This document shows, one piece after another, positions 54,585 through 62,822 of a stretch of 64,000 bases of DNA; within the stretch, counting starts at the first letter, position 1, and every line of letters begins with the position of its first letter. The notes under the pieces are model-generated. The model was not told where the DNA came from. It saw nothing but the letters and a program-made list of their open reading frames with translations, and searched no databases. The DNA comes from Coriobacteriaceae bacterium AF45-21 (lineage in GTDB: Bacteria; Actinomycetota; Coriobacteriia; Coriobacteriales; Coriobacteriaceae). Location: the NCBI GenBank assembly GCA_027682925.1, contig JAQCYU010000006.1, positions 26,988-90,987 of the forward strand. The letters run 5' to 3'. The position numbers and the translations under genes were made by a program.

Positions 54585-55109
54585 ATGTCGGACGATCTTC
54601 ATCAAACTTCGTCAGGCAAGCGCCTGGACGTCATTAGCTGGGACGAGTTCTTTATGAGCGTGGCCATCGCCGCGCAGCGCCGCAGTAAGGACCCCAACAC
54701 GCAGGTGGGCGCGTGCATCGCCAGCACCAACCACCGCATCCTTTCGGTGGGCTACAACGGTACGCCCTCGGCGCTCAACGACGACTTTTTCCCGTGGGGC
54801 ACGAGCGACGACCCGTTGCAGGACAAGCACAACTATGTGGTGCATGCCGAGGCAAACGCCGTGCTCAACTACCGTGGCTCGCTCAAAGATCTTGAGGGTT
54901 CCACGGTCTACGTCACGCTGTTCCCGTGCCACGACTGCGCCAAGATTTTGGCGCAGGTGGGCGTGGGCGAGGTTGTCTACCTGGACAACAAGTACGCCGA
55001 CACCGATGACGGACGCATCAGCCGCCGCATCCTCGACTCCTGCGGCATTAGCTACCGCCAGGTTATCGTCGATGTTCACATCGGCACCGAGGGGCAGGCT
55101 CAGCAGTAG
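54585..55109 (+). CDS. dCMP deaminase (ComEB family)
   Basis: Zinc-dependent deamination of dCMP to dUMP for thymidylate synthesis. 174 aa from ATG 54585 (GGAGG upstream). The zinc site is VVHAEANAVL (His, Glu) and LFPCHDCAKIL (two Cys); VGACIASTNHRILSVGYNG and SCGISYRQV are typical. About 84 bp after coaX with no terminator, so they may be cotranscribed. Confidence 0.93.
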   Translation: MSDDLHQTSSGKRLDVISWDEFFMSVAIAAQRRSKDPNTQVGACIASTNHRILSVGYNGTPSALNDDFFPWGTSDDPLQDKHNYVVHAEANAVLNYRGSLKDLEGSTVYVTLFPCHDCAKILAQVGVGEVVYLDNKYADTDDGRISRRILDSCGISYRQVIVDVHIGTEGQAQQ

Positions 55110-55281
55110 CGCGTGGCAACGCCAGCTGGCAACAAAAGGCAGCCAAAAGAGCCCCGTCCCAAATTGACTACTCGTGAAAGTCGCGTCTGCGCGCATGGAC
55201 GGCTCGTGAGCGGGTACACGGCTGTAGTAACATAGCTTCTGTCCGCGGGCGCGCCCGCGTAATTGTGAGAAAGGAGCCCCT

Positions 55282-55560
55282 GTGGCTGTTAACGAAGAGC
55301 TGCTTAAGAAGGTTCTTGAAGAGATTCGCCCCAACCTGCAGGCCGACGGCGGCGATATGGAGTATGTGGGCGTTGACGACGAGGGCGTCGTCAAACTGGA
55401 GCTGCAGGGCGCTTGCGCCGGCTGCCCCATGAGCTCGCTGACCCTGTCCATGGGTATTGAGCGCATCCTGAAGGAGCATGTGCCCGGCGTTACACGAGTT
55501 GAGCAGGTCAATGCCTCCGGCGAGGCCGAGGACCTGTACGACGAGTACGCGCCGTTCTAA
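55282..55560 (+). CDS. NifU-like Fe-S scaffold domain protein
   Basis: 92 aa, a stand-alone NifU C-terminal (NFU) domain that carries an Fe-S cluster. The CxxC motif is GACAGCPMSSLT (Cys45, Cys48); LLKKVLEEIRPNLQADGGDM is the standard N-terminal helix. GTG start with AAAGGAG upstream. Also usable as a Fe-S carrier for radical SAM proteins; no partner is next to it. Confidence 0.94.
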   Translation: MAVNEELLKKVLEEIRPNLQADGGDMEYVGVDDEGVVKLELQGACAGCPMSSLTLSMGIERILKEHVPGVTRVEQVNASGEAEDLYDEYAPF

Positions 55561-55670
55561 GCTGCGAAAGCTGCGGACGGCATACTCCGCATAGACGTTA
55601 CGCCCAAATATGCGGCTGCGAGCGCAAGGCCCGCGGCCGCATTTGGTATGTAGGGAGTAGGAGGGTCGAC

Positions 55671-56491
55671 ATGCTCAACGACTTCTACCATATGCTTGAT
55701 CCCGTCGCGATTTCGGCGGGGCCCATCACGATTTACTGGTATGGTCTGGCCTATGTGGTCGGCGCCCTGCTCACGGCGGTCGTCATGTACCGCACGCAGC
55801 GTCGCTGGGGCTTTAACATCACGATTGACGACCTGACGAGTGTCGTGGTCGGCGTGGTCTTTGGCCTCATTATCGGTGCGCGCCTGTTCTACGTCGTCTT
55901 TTACGGTGATGGCTACTACTGGGCGCACCCGCTCGAGATCTTTGCCACCAACGAGGGCGGCATGAGCTTCCATGGCGGTTTGGTGGGCGGTATTATCGGC
56001 GGCATCATCGTGTGCCGCATGTATAAGCTCGACGCATGGACTTTGGCAGACCTTGCCGTCATCGGCGCGCCGCTGGCCTTGTGCCTGGGCCGTTGTGCCA
56101 ACTTTGTCAACGGTGAGCTGTGGGGCAAGCCGACCGATCTGCCTGGGGTGTGGTCTTTGGCGGGACTGCGGGCGATATGCCGCGTCACCCCTCCCAGCTC
56201 TACGAGGCATTTCTTGAGGGCATCGTGCTCTTTTGCATTCTGCAGGTGCTCAGCCGCAAAAAGCCGCTGCTGCCTCAGGGTACGTTTATGGGCGTGTTCG
56301 TGATGGGATACGGCATCGTCCGCTTCCTCGTCGAGTTCGTGCGCGTGCCCGACGCCCAGCTTGGCTATCTGCTGGGCGGCGTCATCACGATGGGGCAGCT
56401 GCTGAGTCTTCCGCTCGTTATTGCGGGCCTGGCGCTCATCATCTTCGCCCGACACCGCAATCGCCCCCAGCGCATCTACCTCGACGCTTAA
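55671..56491 (+). CDS. lgt: Prolipoprotein diacylglyceryl transferase, one frameshift
   Basis: Attaches diacylglycerol to the lipobox cysteine of prelipoproteins, in the membrane. About 273 aa when joined. TIYWYGLAYVVGALLTAVV, GGMSFHGGLVGGIIGG, and the signature LGRCANFVNGELWGKPTD are present, then PSQLYEAFLEGIVLF and GTFMGVFVMGYGIVRFLVEF. At about 56143 a missing base (CCCTGG read as CCTGG) shifts the frame; the repaired text is DLPWGVVFGGTAGDMP. GGAGGG precedes the ATG. Confidence 0.93.
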
Positions 56492-56503
56492 CCACCACAT
56501 ACG

Positions 56504-56532
56504 ACCACAAAGGGGGCAGGCACCTTTGTGGT
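56504..56532. repeat. GGGACAGG-like hairpin after lgt
   Basis: ACCACAAAG (56504-56512) pairs with CTTTGTGGT (56524-56532) around a GGGGCAGGCAC core. It lies 12 bp after the lgt stop. Confidence 0.7.
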
Positions 56533-56576
56533 GGTTTGCTGGGCAATGATGACAGAACCGTAACGTTTCCCCAGAT

Positions 56577-56616
56577 AAAACCTGCCAAAATAAACCTGTC
56601 CCTTTTTGGCAGGTTT
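56577..56616 (-). repeat. GGGACAGG-core hairpin element, copy 6 (inverted)
   Basis: AAAACCTGCCAAAATAAACC then TGTCCCTTTTTGGCAGGTTT, preceded by ACGTTTCCCCAGAT, the inverse of the flank seen after forward copies. It ends 20 bases before the DUF6020 gene start. Confidence 0.9.
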
Positions 56617-56635
56617 CTAGAAAGGCTTTCGGACT

Positions 56636-58819
56636 GTGAAGGATTCCGATCTCTCCACAACGGCTGCGCGCGACGCGGCCCGCATCGTCTGGTTTAAGCG
56701 CTACCCCGCCAAGCAGACGCTCATCGCATTTCTGCTCGCGCTGTTGGCGACCACGGCGTTTTCCATCGATCCCGCCCCGGTGTCGAGCAACGCAGTCTTG
56801 GCGATTGACCCCAAAGCCTCGGGCATGCTGTACGTGTGCTACGAGGTGCTCCTCTCGTTTGCCGGCCATACCGACGCGGTCATGCTGCTTGCGCTTGCCT
56901 GCCTGCTCACGCTGCCGTTTCGCTACGTGTTCTTTGGCCGTGGCGACACCTGGCGTCCATCGATCATTCTGCCGTCGCTGTTTTTCGCCATCTGCATGGT
57001 GTTCGGCCGCAGCTACGACCTCACCGACTCGGCCGAGATTGTTCTTGGCGACAAGGCCCGCATCATCTGCGCCTGGATTGGCGGCGCGGGCTGGATGCTC
57101 CTAGCGATCGTGGCCTTCTATCTGGCTTTTGAGTGTCTGGATTGGCTGAGCTCCCGACGCATCCCGTTTTCCGAGGCGCACTTTGGCCGCATATGGCGTG
57201 TGGCTCACGCCGTGCTCTCGGTCCATCCCTTTGCCGGGCCCTTCCTGGTGCTTATGATCGCCTGGGCGCCCACGCTCATCGCTTCGCTGCCCGGCCTTTT
57301 TATGGGAGATACGGGTGCGCAGATTCGCCAGTGGTTCAACTATCCCAACGGCACGAGCGACTACCTGCGCCTACTCAACCCCAACGTGCTGCTCAACGGG
57401 CATCATCCCGTAGTGCACACGGCCATTATCGGCTCGTGCGTTCAACTGGGGCTTTCGCTGTTCAACAGCGCTAACGCGGGCCTCATCATCTATACCTGCG
57501 CTCAATTTGTCATCACGGCTGCCTGCATGGCCTATTCCATTTCGTCGCTGCGCAAACTGGGCGTGAGCCTGCCGGTTCGCGGTGCGATCCTGCTGTTCTT
57601 TGCGTTTATGCCGATGTTCTCTAACTACGCGGCGTTGCTCACCAAAGACGTGCTCTTTGCCGACGCGTTTTTGGTGCTGCTGGTACAGACCGTCAAGCTC
57701 GTGGCATGTGGCTTGCCCCGTCGTGATGCCAATGCCGAGCGTGCGGGCGAACAGAGGCCCGTGCTCTTTGCGCGCCACGACTGGCTGCTGCTCGCTCTGG
57801 GCGCCATCGGTTCCACGTTTCTGCGCAACGGCGGCCTGGTGTTTCCCCTGGCGGCATGCGTAATCGCGGCGGCGTTTTGCGCATGGGACGCGCATGCGGC
57901 TCGTCGCGCAGCCAAGCAGGCTGGTACTGCGCCTTCGGGCGGCATCCCGCGCTTCCGCTGGGTGGGAGTTCTTGCGGTGCTTGCACTCTGCCTTGCCTCT
58001 AATATGTACTTCACCAAGGTTTTTATGCCGGCGCACGACATCACGCCTGGTTCCAAGCGCGAAATCCTCTCGATTCCGTTCCAACAGACGGCTCGTTTCG
58101 TCCAAAAGCACGACGGCCTCAACTCGGGCGTCAACCCCACGGTTAAGGAGGACGGCACCATCGTGGAGGCTCCTTGCGACGGCTTGGTGACCGACGAAGA
58201 GCGTGCCGTGATCGACCGTGTGCTCAAGTACGAGAATCTGGGCCGCCGTTACAACCCGGATAAGTCGGATGCCGTCAAGAACTGCTTTAACGAGTACGCC
58301 TCGCAGGAGGACATCGATGCCTATTTTGAGGTCTGGGCGCAGATGTTCAAAAAGGATCCCGAGTGCTACATCTCGGCGCTCATCAATAACTACTACGGCT
58401 ACTTTTATCCGAGTGCCCGCGATGCGTGGGTCTACAGCACGGCGCGCAGTGCCGAGATTATGGCGAAGCCCGATAACCTCAAGTACTTTGACTTCCATCC
58501 GGTCGATAGCAAGGTTGTGCGCTGGTGCGACCACCTGATCAACCTGTATCGCGTAGCAGTACAGCGCATCCCGTTTATCTCGCTCACCATGAGCTCGGCC
58601 ACCTATGTGTGGATCATGATCGCCGTGGTGGTCTACCTGCTGCGTCGTCATTCATGGCGTGCGCTGGCGATCTGGGTGCCGCTGTTGGGCGTGCTCGCCG
58701 TGTGCCTGATCGGTCCCTGCAACGGCTCGACCTATATGCGCTACCTGTATCCGGTCATCGCCTGCATGCCCTTTGCCATCGGCGCCACCATCACCCGCAG
58801 CGACCTTCTCTGGTCCTAA
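56636..58819 (+). CDS. DUF6020 multi-pass membrane protein
   Basis: 727 aa. Roughly 12 hydrophobic segments in the first 480 residues and near the end: TLIAFLLALLATTAFSI, AVMLLALACLLTLPFRYVFF, WMLLAIVAFYLAFECL, LVLMIAWAPTLIASLPGLF, VRGAILLFFAFMPMFSNYAA, TYVWIMIAVVVYLLR. FMGDTGAQIRQWFNYPNGTS and HHPVVHTAIIGSCVQLG are features of a family of large GT-C-like membrane proteins of Actinobacteria, presumed cell-wall or polysaccharide enzymes. A soluble part of about 150 residues precedes the last helices. GTG start, AAAGG upstream. Function unknown. Confidence 0.82.
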   Translation: MKDSDLSTTAARDAARIVWFKRYPAKQTLIAFLLALLATTAFSIDPAPVSSNAVLAIDPKASGMLYVCYEVLLSFAGHTDAVMLLALACLLTLPFRYVFFGRGDTWRPSIILPSLFFAICMVFGRSYDLTDSAEIVLGDKARIICAWIGGAGWMLLAIVAFYLAFECLDWLSSRRIPFSEAHFGRIWRVAHAVLSVHPFAGPFLVLMIAWAPTLIASLPGLFMGDTGAQIRQWFNYPNGTSDYLRLLNPNVLLNGHHPVVHTAIIGSCVQLGLSLFNSANAGLIIYTCAQFVITAACMAYSISSLRKLGVSLPVRGAILLFFAFMPMFSNYAALLTKDVLFADAFLVLLVQTVKLVACGLPRRDANAERAGEQRPVLFARHDWLLLALGAIGSTFLRNGGLVFPLAACVIAAAFCAWDAHAARRAAKQAGTAPSGGIPRFRWVGVLAVLALCLASNMYFTKVFMPAHDITPGSKREILSIPFQQTARFVQKHDGLNSGVNPTVKEDGTIVEAPCDGLVTDEERAVIDRVLKYENLGRRYNPDKSDAVKNCFNEYASQEDIDAYFEVWAQMFKKDPECYISALINNYYGYFYPSARDAWVYSTARSAEIMAKPDNLKYFDFHPVDSKVVRWCDHLINLYRVAVQRIPFISLTMSSATYVWIMIAVVVYLLRRHSWRALAIWVPLLGVLAVCLIGPCNGSTYMRYLYPVIACMPFAIGATITRSDLLWS

Positions 58820-58822
58820 TTT

Positions 58823-58851
58823 GGTGCAAAGGGGACAGGTTACTTTGCACC
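58823..58851. repeat. GGGACAGG-core hairpin with GGTGC stem
   Basis: GGTGCAAAG (58823-58831) pairs with CTTTGCACC (58843-58851) around GGGACAGGTTA. Same core as the other elements but an unrelated stem. It starts 3 bases after the DUF6020 stop. Confidence 0.75.
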
Positions 58852-58997
58852 GGCCCTTTGCACCAAAGGGTGGCATCATCACGACGCCTTCATTTTGGGG
58901 TTTATCTCGCAGGCCAGTAGGTATATCATAACGACGTTTGTTTATATTGCCCGAGCATCTGCGCTGGGCTTTAGGTCGAAACCGATAGGAGACACGT

Positions 58998-59803
58998 ATG
59001 TCCGGACACTCTAAGTGGGCCACAACCAAGCATCGTAAGGGCGCGCAGGACGCCAAGCGTTCCGCCCTCTTCTCCAAGCTGAGCCGCAACATCACCGTTG
59101 CTGCCCGTCTCGGCGGTGACCCGCTGCCCGAGAACAACGCCAGCCTCGCCGCTGCCGTTGCTAAGGCCAAGGCTCAGTCCATGCCCAAGGACAAGATCAA
59201 GTCCGCTATCGACAAGGCCTTTGGTTCGGGTGCCGATGCCGCCGTCTACGAGAACATCGTGTACGAGGGCTATGGTCCCGCCGGTGTCGCCGTCTATGTT
59301 GACTGCCTGACCGACAACCGCAACCGTACTGCCGCCGATGTCCGTTCCGCCTTCTCCCACGCTGGTGGCAACCTGGGCACCTCCGGCTCCGTCGCCTTCC
59401 AGTTTGAGCGCAAGGGACAGATCGTCGTCGCCAAGGAGATCCTGGACGAGAACGCCAAGAAGGAGACCATGATCGCCAACGGTGCTGCCGGTGACGAGGA
59501 TGAGTTCATGATGGCAATCGCCGAGGCCGGTGGCGAGGACTACGAGGACGCCGGCGAGGAGTGGATCGTCTGGACCGCTGCCAACGACGTCATGGCTGTC
59601 TCCAAGGCACTCGAGGAGCAGGGCGTCCAGGTCAAGGGTTCCGAGACCACCATGGTTCCGACCACCCCGACCGAGTCTCCGGTACCGACGCCAAGAAGGT
59701 TCAGCGCCTCATCGACCGTCTCGAGGAGCTCGACGACGTCCAGGACGTCTACAGCACCATGGACATGACCGACGAGGTCATCGCTGCCCTCGAGGAGGAG
59801 TAG
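58998..59803 (+). CDS. yebC: YebC/PmpR-family translation or transcription regulator, one frameshift
   Basis: About 268 aa when joined. SGHSKWATTKHRKGAQDAKR with SALFSKLSRNI is the unmistakable N-terminus; NIVYEGYGPAGVAVYVDCLT and NRNRTAADVRSAFSHAGGNL follow. At about 59685 a missing G (GAGGTC read as GAGTC) shifts the frame; the repaired end is VSGTDAKKVQRLIDRLEEL, DDVQDVYSTMD. Recent work links YebC proteins to translation of proline-rich stretches. AGGAGACACGT precedes the ATG. Confidence 0.95.
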
Positions 59804-59872
59804 CGCCTGCACGGGTTAAGCCGTGCATATCTGGGCATAATGAAGCGAGCATGCAAGCCTCGTGGAATAGAT

Positions 59873-59914
59873 GAGCCGGATCCGCGTGCGTATGGCACCG
59901 GACCCGGCTCTTTT
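59873..59914 (+). terminator. Terminator between yebC and the Asp23 cluster
   Basis: GAGCCGGATCCG (59873-59884) pairs with CGGACCCGGCTC (59899-59910), followed by TTTT. TATAAT at 59914-59919 directly after it could serve as the -10 of the next operon. Confidence 0.85.
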
Positions 59915-59969
59915 ATAATGATGCGAATTGTTTTGCATTCTGTGGATCGAGATTTGAAGGGAGCGCCGC

Positions 59970-60515
59970 ATGCGCGTGCTCAAACGAGCCCTAGCGATCG
60001 TATATCTTGCCGCCGCCGTCGTGGCGCTGGGCACGTTGGTCTGCCAGTTTTGGGGGCCATATACCTACCGCTTTATGCTGCTGATGCGTGACCCCATGCC
60101 GCGCATTGTCGTTACAGTGTGCGGCGGTGTCGTGGCGCTTGGCGTGCTGGCGGTCTTCTTCCGCCTGATGTTTGCTCGCCGCGAGCCGTCCTGCGTGCAT
60201 CCGGCGGGGGAGCGCAATATCGAGGTCACCCTTGCGGCTCTCTCCTCGTGCGCCCGTGCTGCGGCTGAGCGCGACGACCGCGTGATGGTCGAGTATATCG
60301 AGGCGCGCGTCCAGGGCTCCGACGAGTCGCACGTCCGTTTTAAGGTCGACGCCATCGCACTCGTCGATCACGATGTGGCTTCCCTTGCCACCTCGATGCA
60401 GCAGCGCATCGAGAAGGCCTGTGACACCATGCTCGGCACGCCGGGCACGACCGCGCGCGTCCGTTTTTTGCCGTCCAAGACTACCGTCCAGACCGTGGAG
60501 GTTTCCGGTGAGTGA
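59970..60515 (+). CDS. amaP: Alkaline-shock membrane anchor AmaP-like protein
   Basis: 181 aa with two N-terminal membrane helices (LAIVYLAAAVVALGTLVC, VVTVCGGVVALGVLAVFF) and a soluble C-terminal Asp23-like domain (RNIEVTLAALSSCARAAAER, VRFKVDAIALVDHDVASLAT). AmaP anchors Asp23 to the membrane in Staphylococcus. GAAGGGAGC precedes the ATG. First of three overlapping or close genes of the Asp23 cluster. Confidence 0.85.
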   Translation: MRVLKRALAIVYLAAAVVALGTLVCQFWGPYTYRFMLLMRDPMPRIVVTVCGGVVALGVLAVFFRLMFARREPSCVHPAGERNIEVTLAALSSCARAAAERDDRVMVEYIEARVQGSDESHVRFKVDAIALVDHDVASLATSMQQRIEKACDTMLGTPGTTARVRFLPSKTTVQTVEVSGE

Positions 60516-60885
60516 TACCAACCAAGACAAGACCGCCCGCACGCCGCGCCTGACGATCGATCAGAACGCCACGTCGGCGAGCGAACCTGTTGATTCCAAA
60601 GCAGAGGCAACCGAGTTACAAGACGCGGCAGCCGCGGATTTTGACGAGGCTATGGGTCTCATCAAGGGTACGGGCGCTGCCGTCTGGAGCTATGCTGTGC
60701 GTCATCCCAACACCACGCTCGGCGCCGTCGCCGGCTTTATCCTCGCCGTGTTGGTGCTCACGTTGGGCCTGTGGGACACGCTCGTCATTGCATTCTTCGT
60801 GCTGATCGGCGCTGTGATCGGCCAAATTCGCGACGGCGAGAACGGGATCGTCAACTTCTTCGGCCGTCTGTTTAGCGGCCGCTAA
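60508..60885 (+). CDS. DUF2273 small membrane protein
   Basis: 125 aa. GTG start overlaps the amaP stop by 8 bp, with GGAGG in the coding end of amaP. The last 60 residues have two hydrophobic segments (LGAVAGFILAVLVLTLGLWD, LVIAFFVLIGAVIGQIRDGE), the DUF2273 pattern; the N-terminal 50 residues are a polar extension. DUF2273 genes sit between AmaP and Asp23 in Gram-positives. Confidence 0.88.
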   Translation: MSDTNQDKTARTPRLTIDQNATSASEPVDSKAEATELQDAAAADFDEAMGLIKGTGAAVWSYAVRHPNTTLGAVAGFILAVLVLTLGLWDTLVIAFFVLIGAVIGQIRDGENGIVNFFGRLFSGR

Positions 60886-60929
60886 TATGTATTCGACTGT
60901 CGCATCCGCGGCAGGCATAAGGAGGAACC

Positions 60930-61445
60930 ATGGCTTTTAATACGAAGGTCGATGTAGCCGATACCGAGCTCGAGGAGAACGAGGCGGTCGTCGCCGAAGC
61001 TGAGGATGTGACGCTCGAGGATGAGGCTCTCGTCGAGGCCGAGTCCGATACGGATGAGGACGACGAGGAAGCGGATGAGTCCGAGGACTCGCTGACCTAT
61101 TCCAACGGCGTGATCGAGAAGATCGTTGCCATGGCCACCCGCGAGGTTCCGCACGTTCTGGGCATGAAGGGTAACCTCATGCACTTTGTGCAGGAGCAGT
61201 TTGGTGCCGAGAATCTGACCAAGGGCGTGACGGTCGAGGTCACCGACGATAATCGCGTGGTCGTCAACATCTCCGTCATCATCGAGTACGGCGCCTATGC
61301 GCCCGCGATCTTCGACGATGTTAAGGCACGTGTCACCGAGCGCCTTGCCGCGATGACTGGCCTTGAGGTGGCGGGCGTCAACCTGCGCATCGAGGATGTC
61401 ATCACCCCCGAGGAGTACGAGCACCGCACCAGCCAGCACGAATAA
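60930..61445 (+). CDS. Asp23/Gls24-family envelope stress protein
   Basis: 171 aa. An acidic N-terminal stretch (residues 5-55, with EADESEDSL) precedes the Asp23 domain: LTYSNGVIEKIVAMATREVP, GVTVEVTDDNRVVVNISVII, YGAYAPAIFDDVKARVTERL, and AGVNLRIEDV. Membrane-associated through AmaP in other bacteria. AAGGAGG precedes the ATG. Stop codon overlaps a GGGACAGG-core element. Confidence 0.93.
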   Translation: MAFNTKVDVADTELEENEAVVAEAEDVTLEDEALVEAESDTDEDDEEADESEDSLTYSNGVIEKIVAMATREVPHVLGMKGNLMHFVQEQFGAENLTKGVTVEVTDDNRVVVNISVIIEYGAYAPAIFDDVKARVTERLAAMTGLEVAGVNLRIEDVITPEEYEHRTSQHE

Positions 61446-61482
61446 CCTTCCAAAAAGGGACAGGTTTGTTTTGGCAGGTTTT
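61444..61482 (+). repeat. GGGACAGG-core hairpin element, copy 7
   Basis: AACCTTCCAAAA then AGGGACAGGTTTG then TTTTGGCAGGTTTTAT; one stem mismatch (CTTCC vs GGCAGG). Starts at the stop codon of the Asp23 gene; flank reads TCTGCGAAACATT. Confidence 0.85.
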
Positions 61483-61649
61483 ATCTGCGAAACATTAAAC
61501 GCCGACCGCGCAAGCAAAAGCGTGGCCGGCCGTTTTTGTACGCTCCCGATATAGTCATACCGCTCGTCTAACTAAGGGTTGCAATCCCCACGTTCCGCGT
61601 TACTCTAATGGGCGCATTGTTTCCAAATTGTTAACGAGGGGTTGCCGTA

Positions 61650-62672
61650 ATGGCCGACGAGCACGAAACAGAAAGCAAGGCATGGGCGATTGAGGCCGCT
61701 GCGGCAGAGGCGGCGTCGCGTGCTGCCGAGGAGGTGCATCGTCCTCCCGTAGTGCCGATGGAGCGCGTGGTCGATCGCGATGTTATCGAGCGGGGCGAGC
61801 GCGCTGGTCGCAAGCGCAGTCAGGAGCCGGGCTTTCCGCGCTTTTTTGCCGAGCTCAATTTGGGTCTGATCCTCACGGCCTTTGCCATCGTTGCGTTTAA
61901 AACCCCTAATCACTTTGCTTTTGGCGGCACCTCGGGCGTGTCGGTCATTCTGTCCACGCTGTTCCCGACCCTGCCCGTCGGCGTTTTTATGTGGATTATC
62001 AATGCGGTCCTGGTCGTTCTGGGCTTTATCTTTTTGGAGCGCAAGGCAATCCTGTGGAGCGTCTTCGCCTCGTTTGCGCTGTCCGCCTATGTTTCGCTGT
62101 TTGAGCTCTTTATTCCGACCGATGTCTCGATGACGGGCGATATGTGGCTCGACCTGTGCTTTGCCGTGATTCTGCCGGCGCTCGGCAGCGCCATCGTCTT
62201 TGATATTGGCGCCTCGACGGGCGGCACGGACATCCTCGCCATGATTCTCAAACGCCGCACCACGCTTGAGATCGGCCGTGCGCTGCTGTTGGTCGATATC
62301 GGCATCGTGACCATCGCGGCCTTCTTGTACGGTCCGCGCGTCGGTCTGTACTGCGTGCTCGGCCTGTTTGCCAAGACGCTTGTGGTCGACAAGGCCATCG
62401 AGAGCATTCACCTGCGCAAAGTCTGCACGGTCATTTGTTCCGAGCCCCTTAAGGTCGAGGAGTTTATCGTCAAGCATCTCAACCGTACGGCGACTATCAG
62501 CCGCGGCTACGGTGCTTTCTCGGGCAAGTGCGTGACGGTGATCATGAGCGTGCTAAGCCGTCGCGAGGCCGTGCAACTGCGCCGCTATGCGCGCGAAGTC
62601 GATCCGGGTGCCTTTATCACGATTGTCGACAGCTCCGAGATCGTCGGCAAGGGTTTCCGCGGAACGAACTAA
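61650..62672 (+). CDS. YitT-family membrane protein (DUF2179)
   Basis: 340 aa. The N-terminal 65 residues are polar (Ala/Glu/Arg-rich), followed by six membrane segments: LGLILTAFAIVAFKTPNHFA, FGGTSGVSVILSTLFPTLPV, GVFMWIINAVLVVLGFIF, LDLCFAVILPALGSAIVFDI, TGGTDILAMILKRRTTLEIG, FLYGPRVGLYCVLGLFAKTL. C-terminal DUF2179 domain (VCTVICSEPLKVEEFIVK, TISRGYGAFSGKCVTVIMSV, GAFITIVDSSEIVGKGF). Function unknown in most members. GAGGGG precedes the ATG. Confidence 0.92.
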   Translation: MADEHETESKAWAIEAAAAEAASRAAEEVHRPPVVPMERVVDRDVIERGERAGRKRSQEPGFPRFFAELNLGLILTAFAIVAFKTPNHFAFGGTSGVSVILSTLFPTLPVGVFMWIINAVLVVLGFIFLERKAILWSVFASFALSAYVSLFELFIPTDVSMTGDMWLDLCFAVILPALGSAIVFDIGASTGGTDILAMILKRRTTLEIGRALLLVDIGIVTIAAFLYGPRVGLYCVLGLFAKTLVVDKAIESIHLRKVCTVICSEPLKVEEFIVKHLNRTATISRGYGAFSGKCVTVIMSVLSRREAVQLRRYAREVDPGAFITIVDSSEIVGKGFRGTN

Positions 62673-62822
62673 CGCGGTCGAGCTCATCAAACAATCGAAT
62701 AGCGCCCTGCGCATTGCAAATGCGTCATGTTGGAGTATTTGTCCCCACATTGGGTGATAATGATGCTAAAGACATCGTTTGCGATCCAGATGATTCGCTC
62801 AAGATACGAAGGGATGATCTCG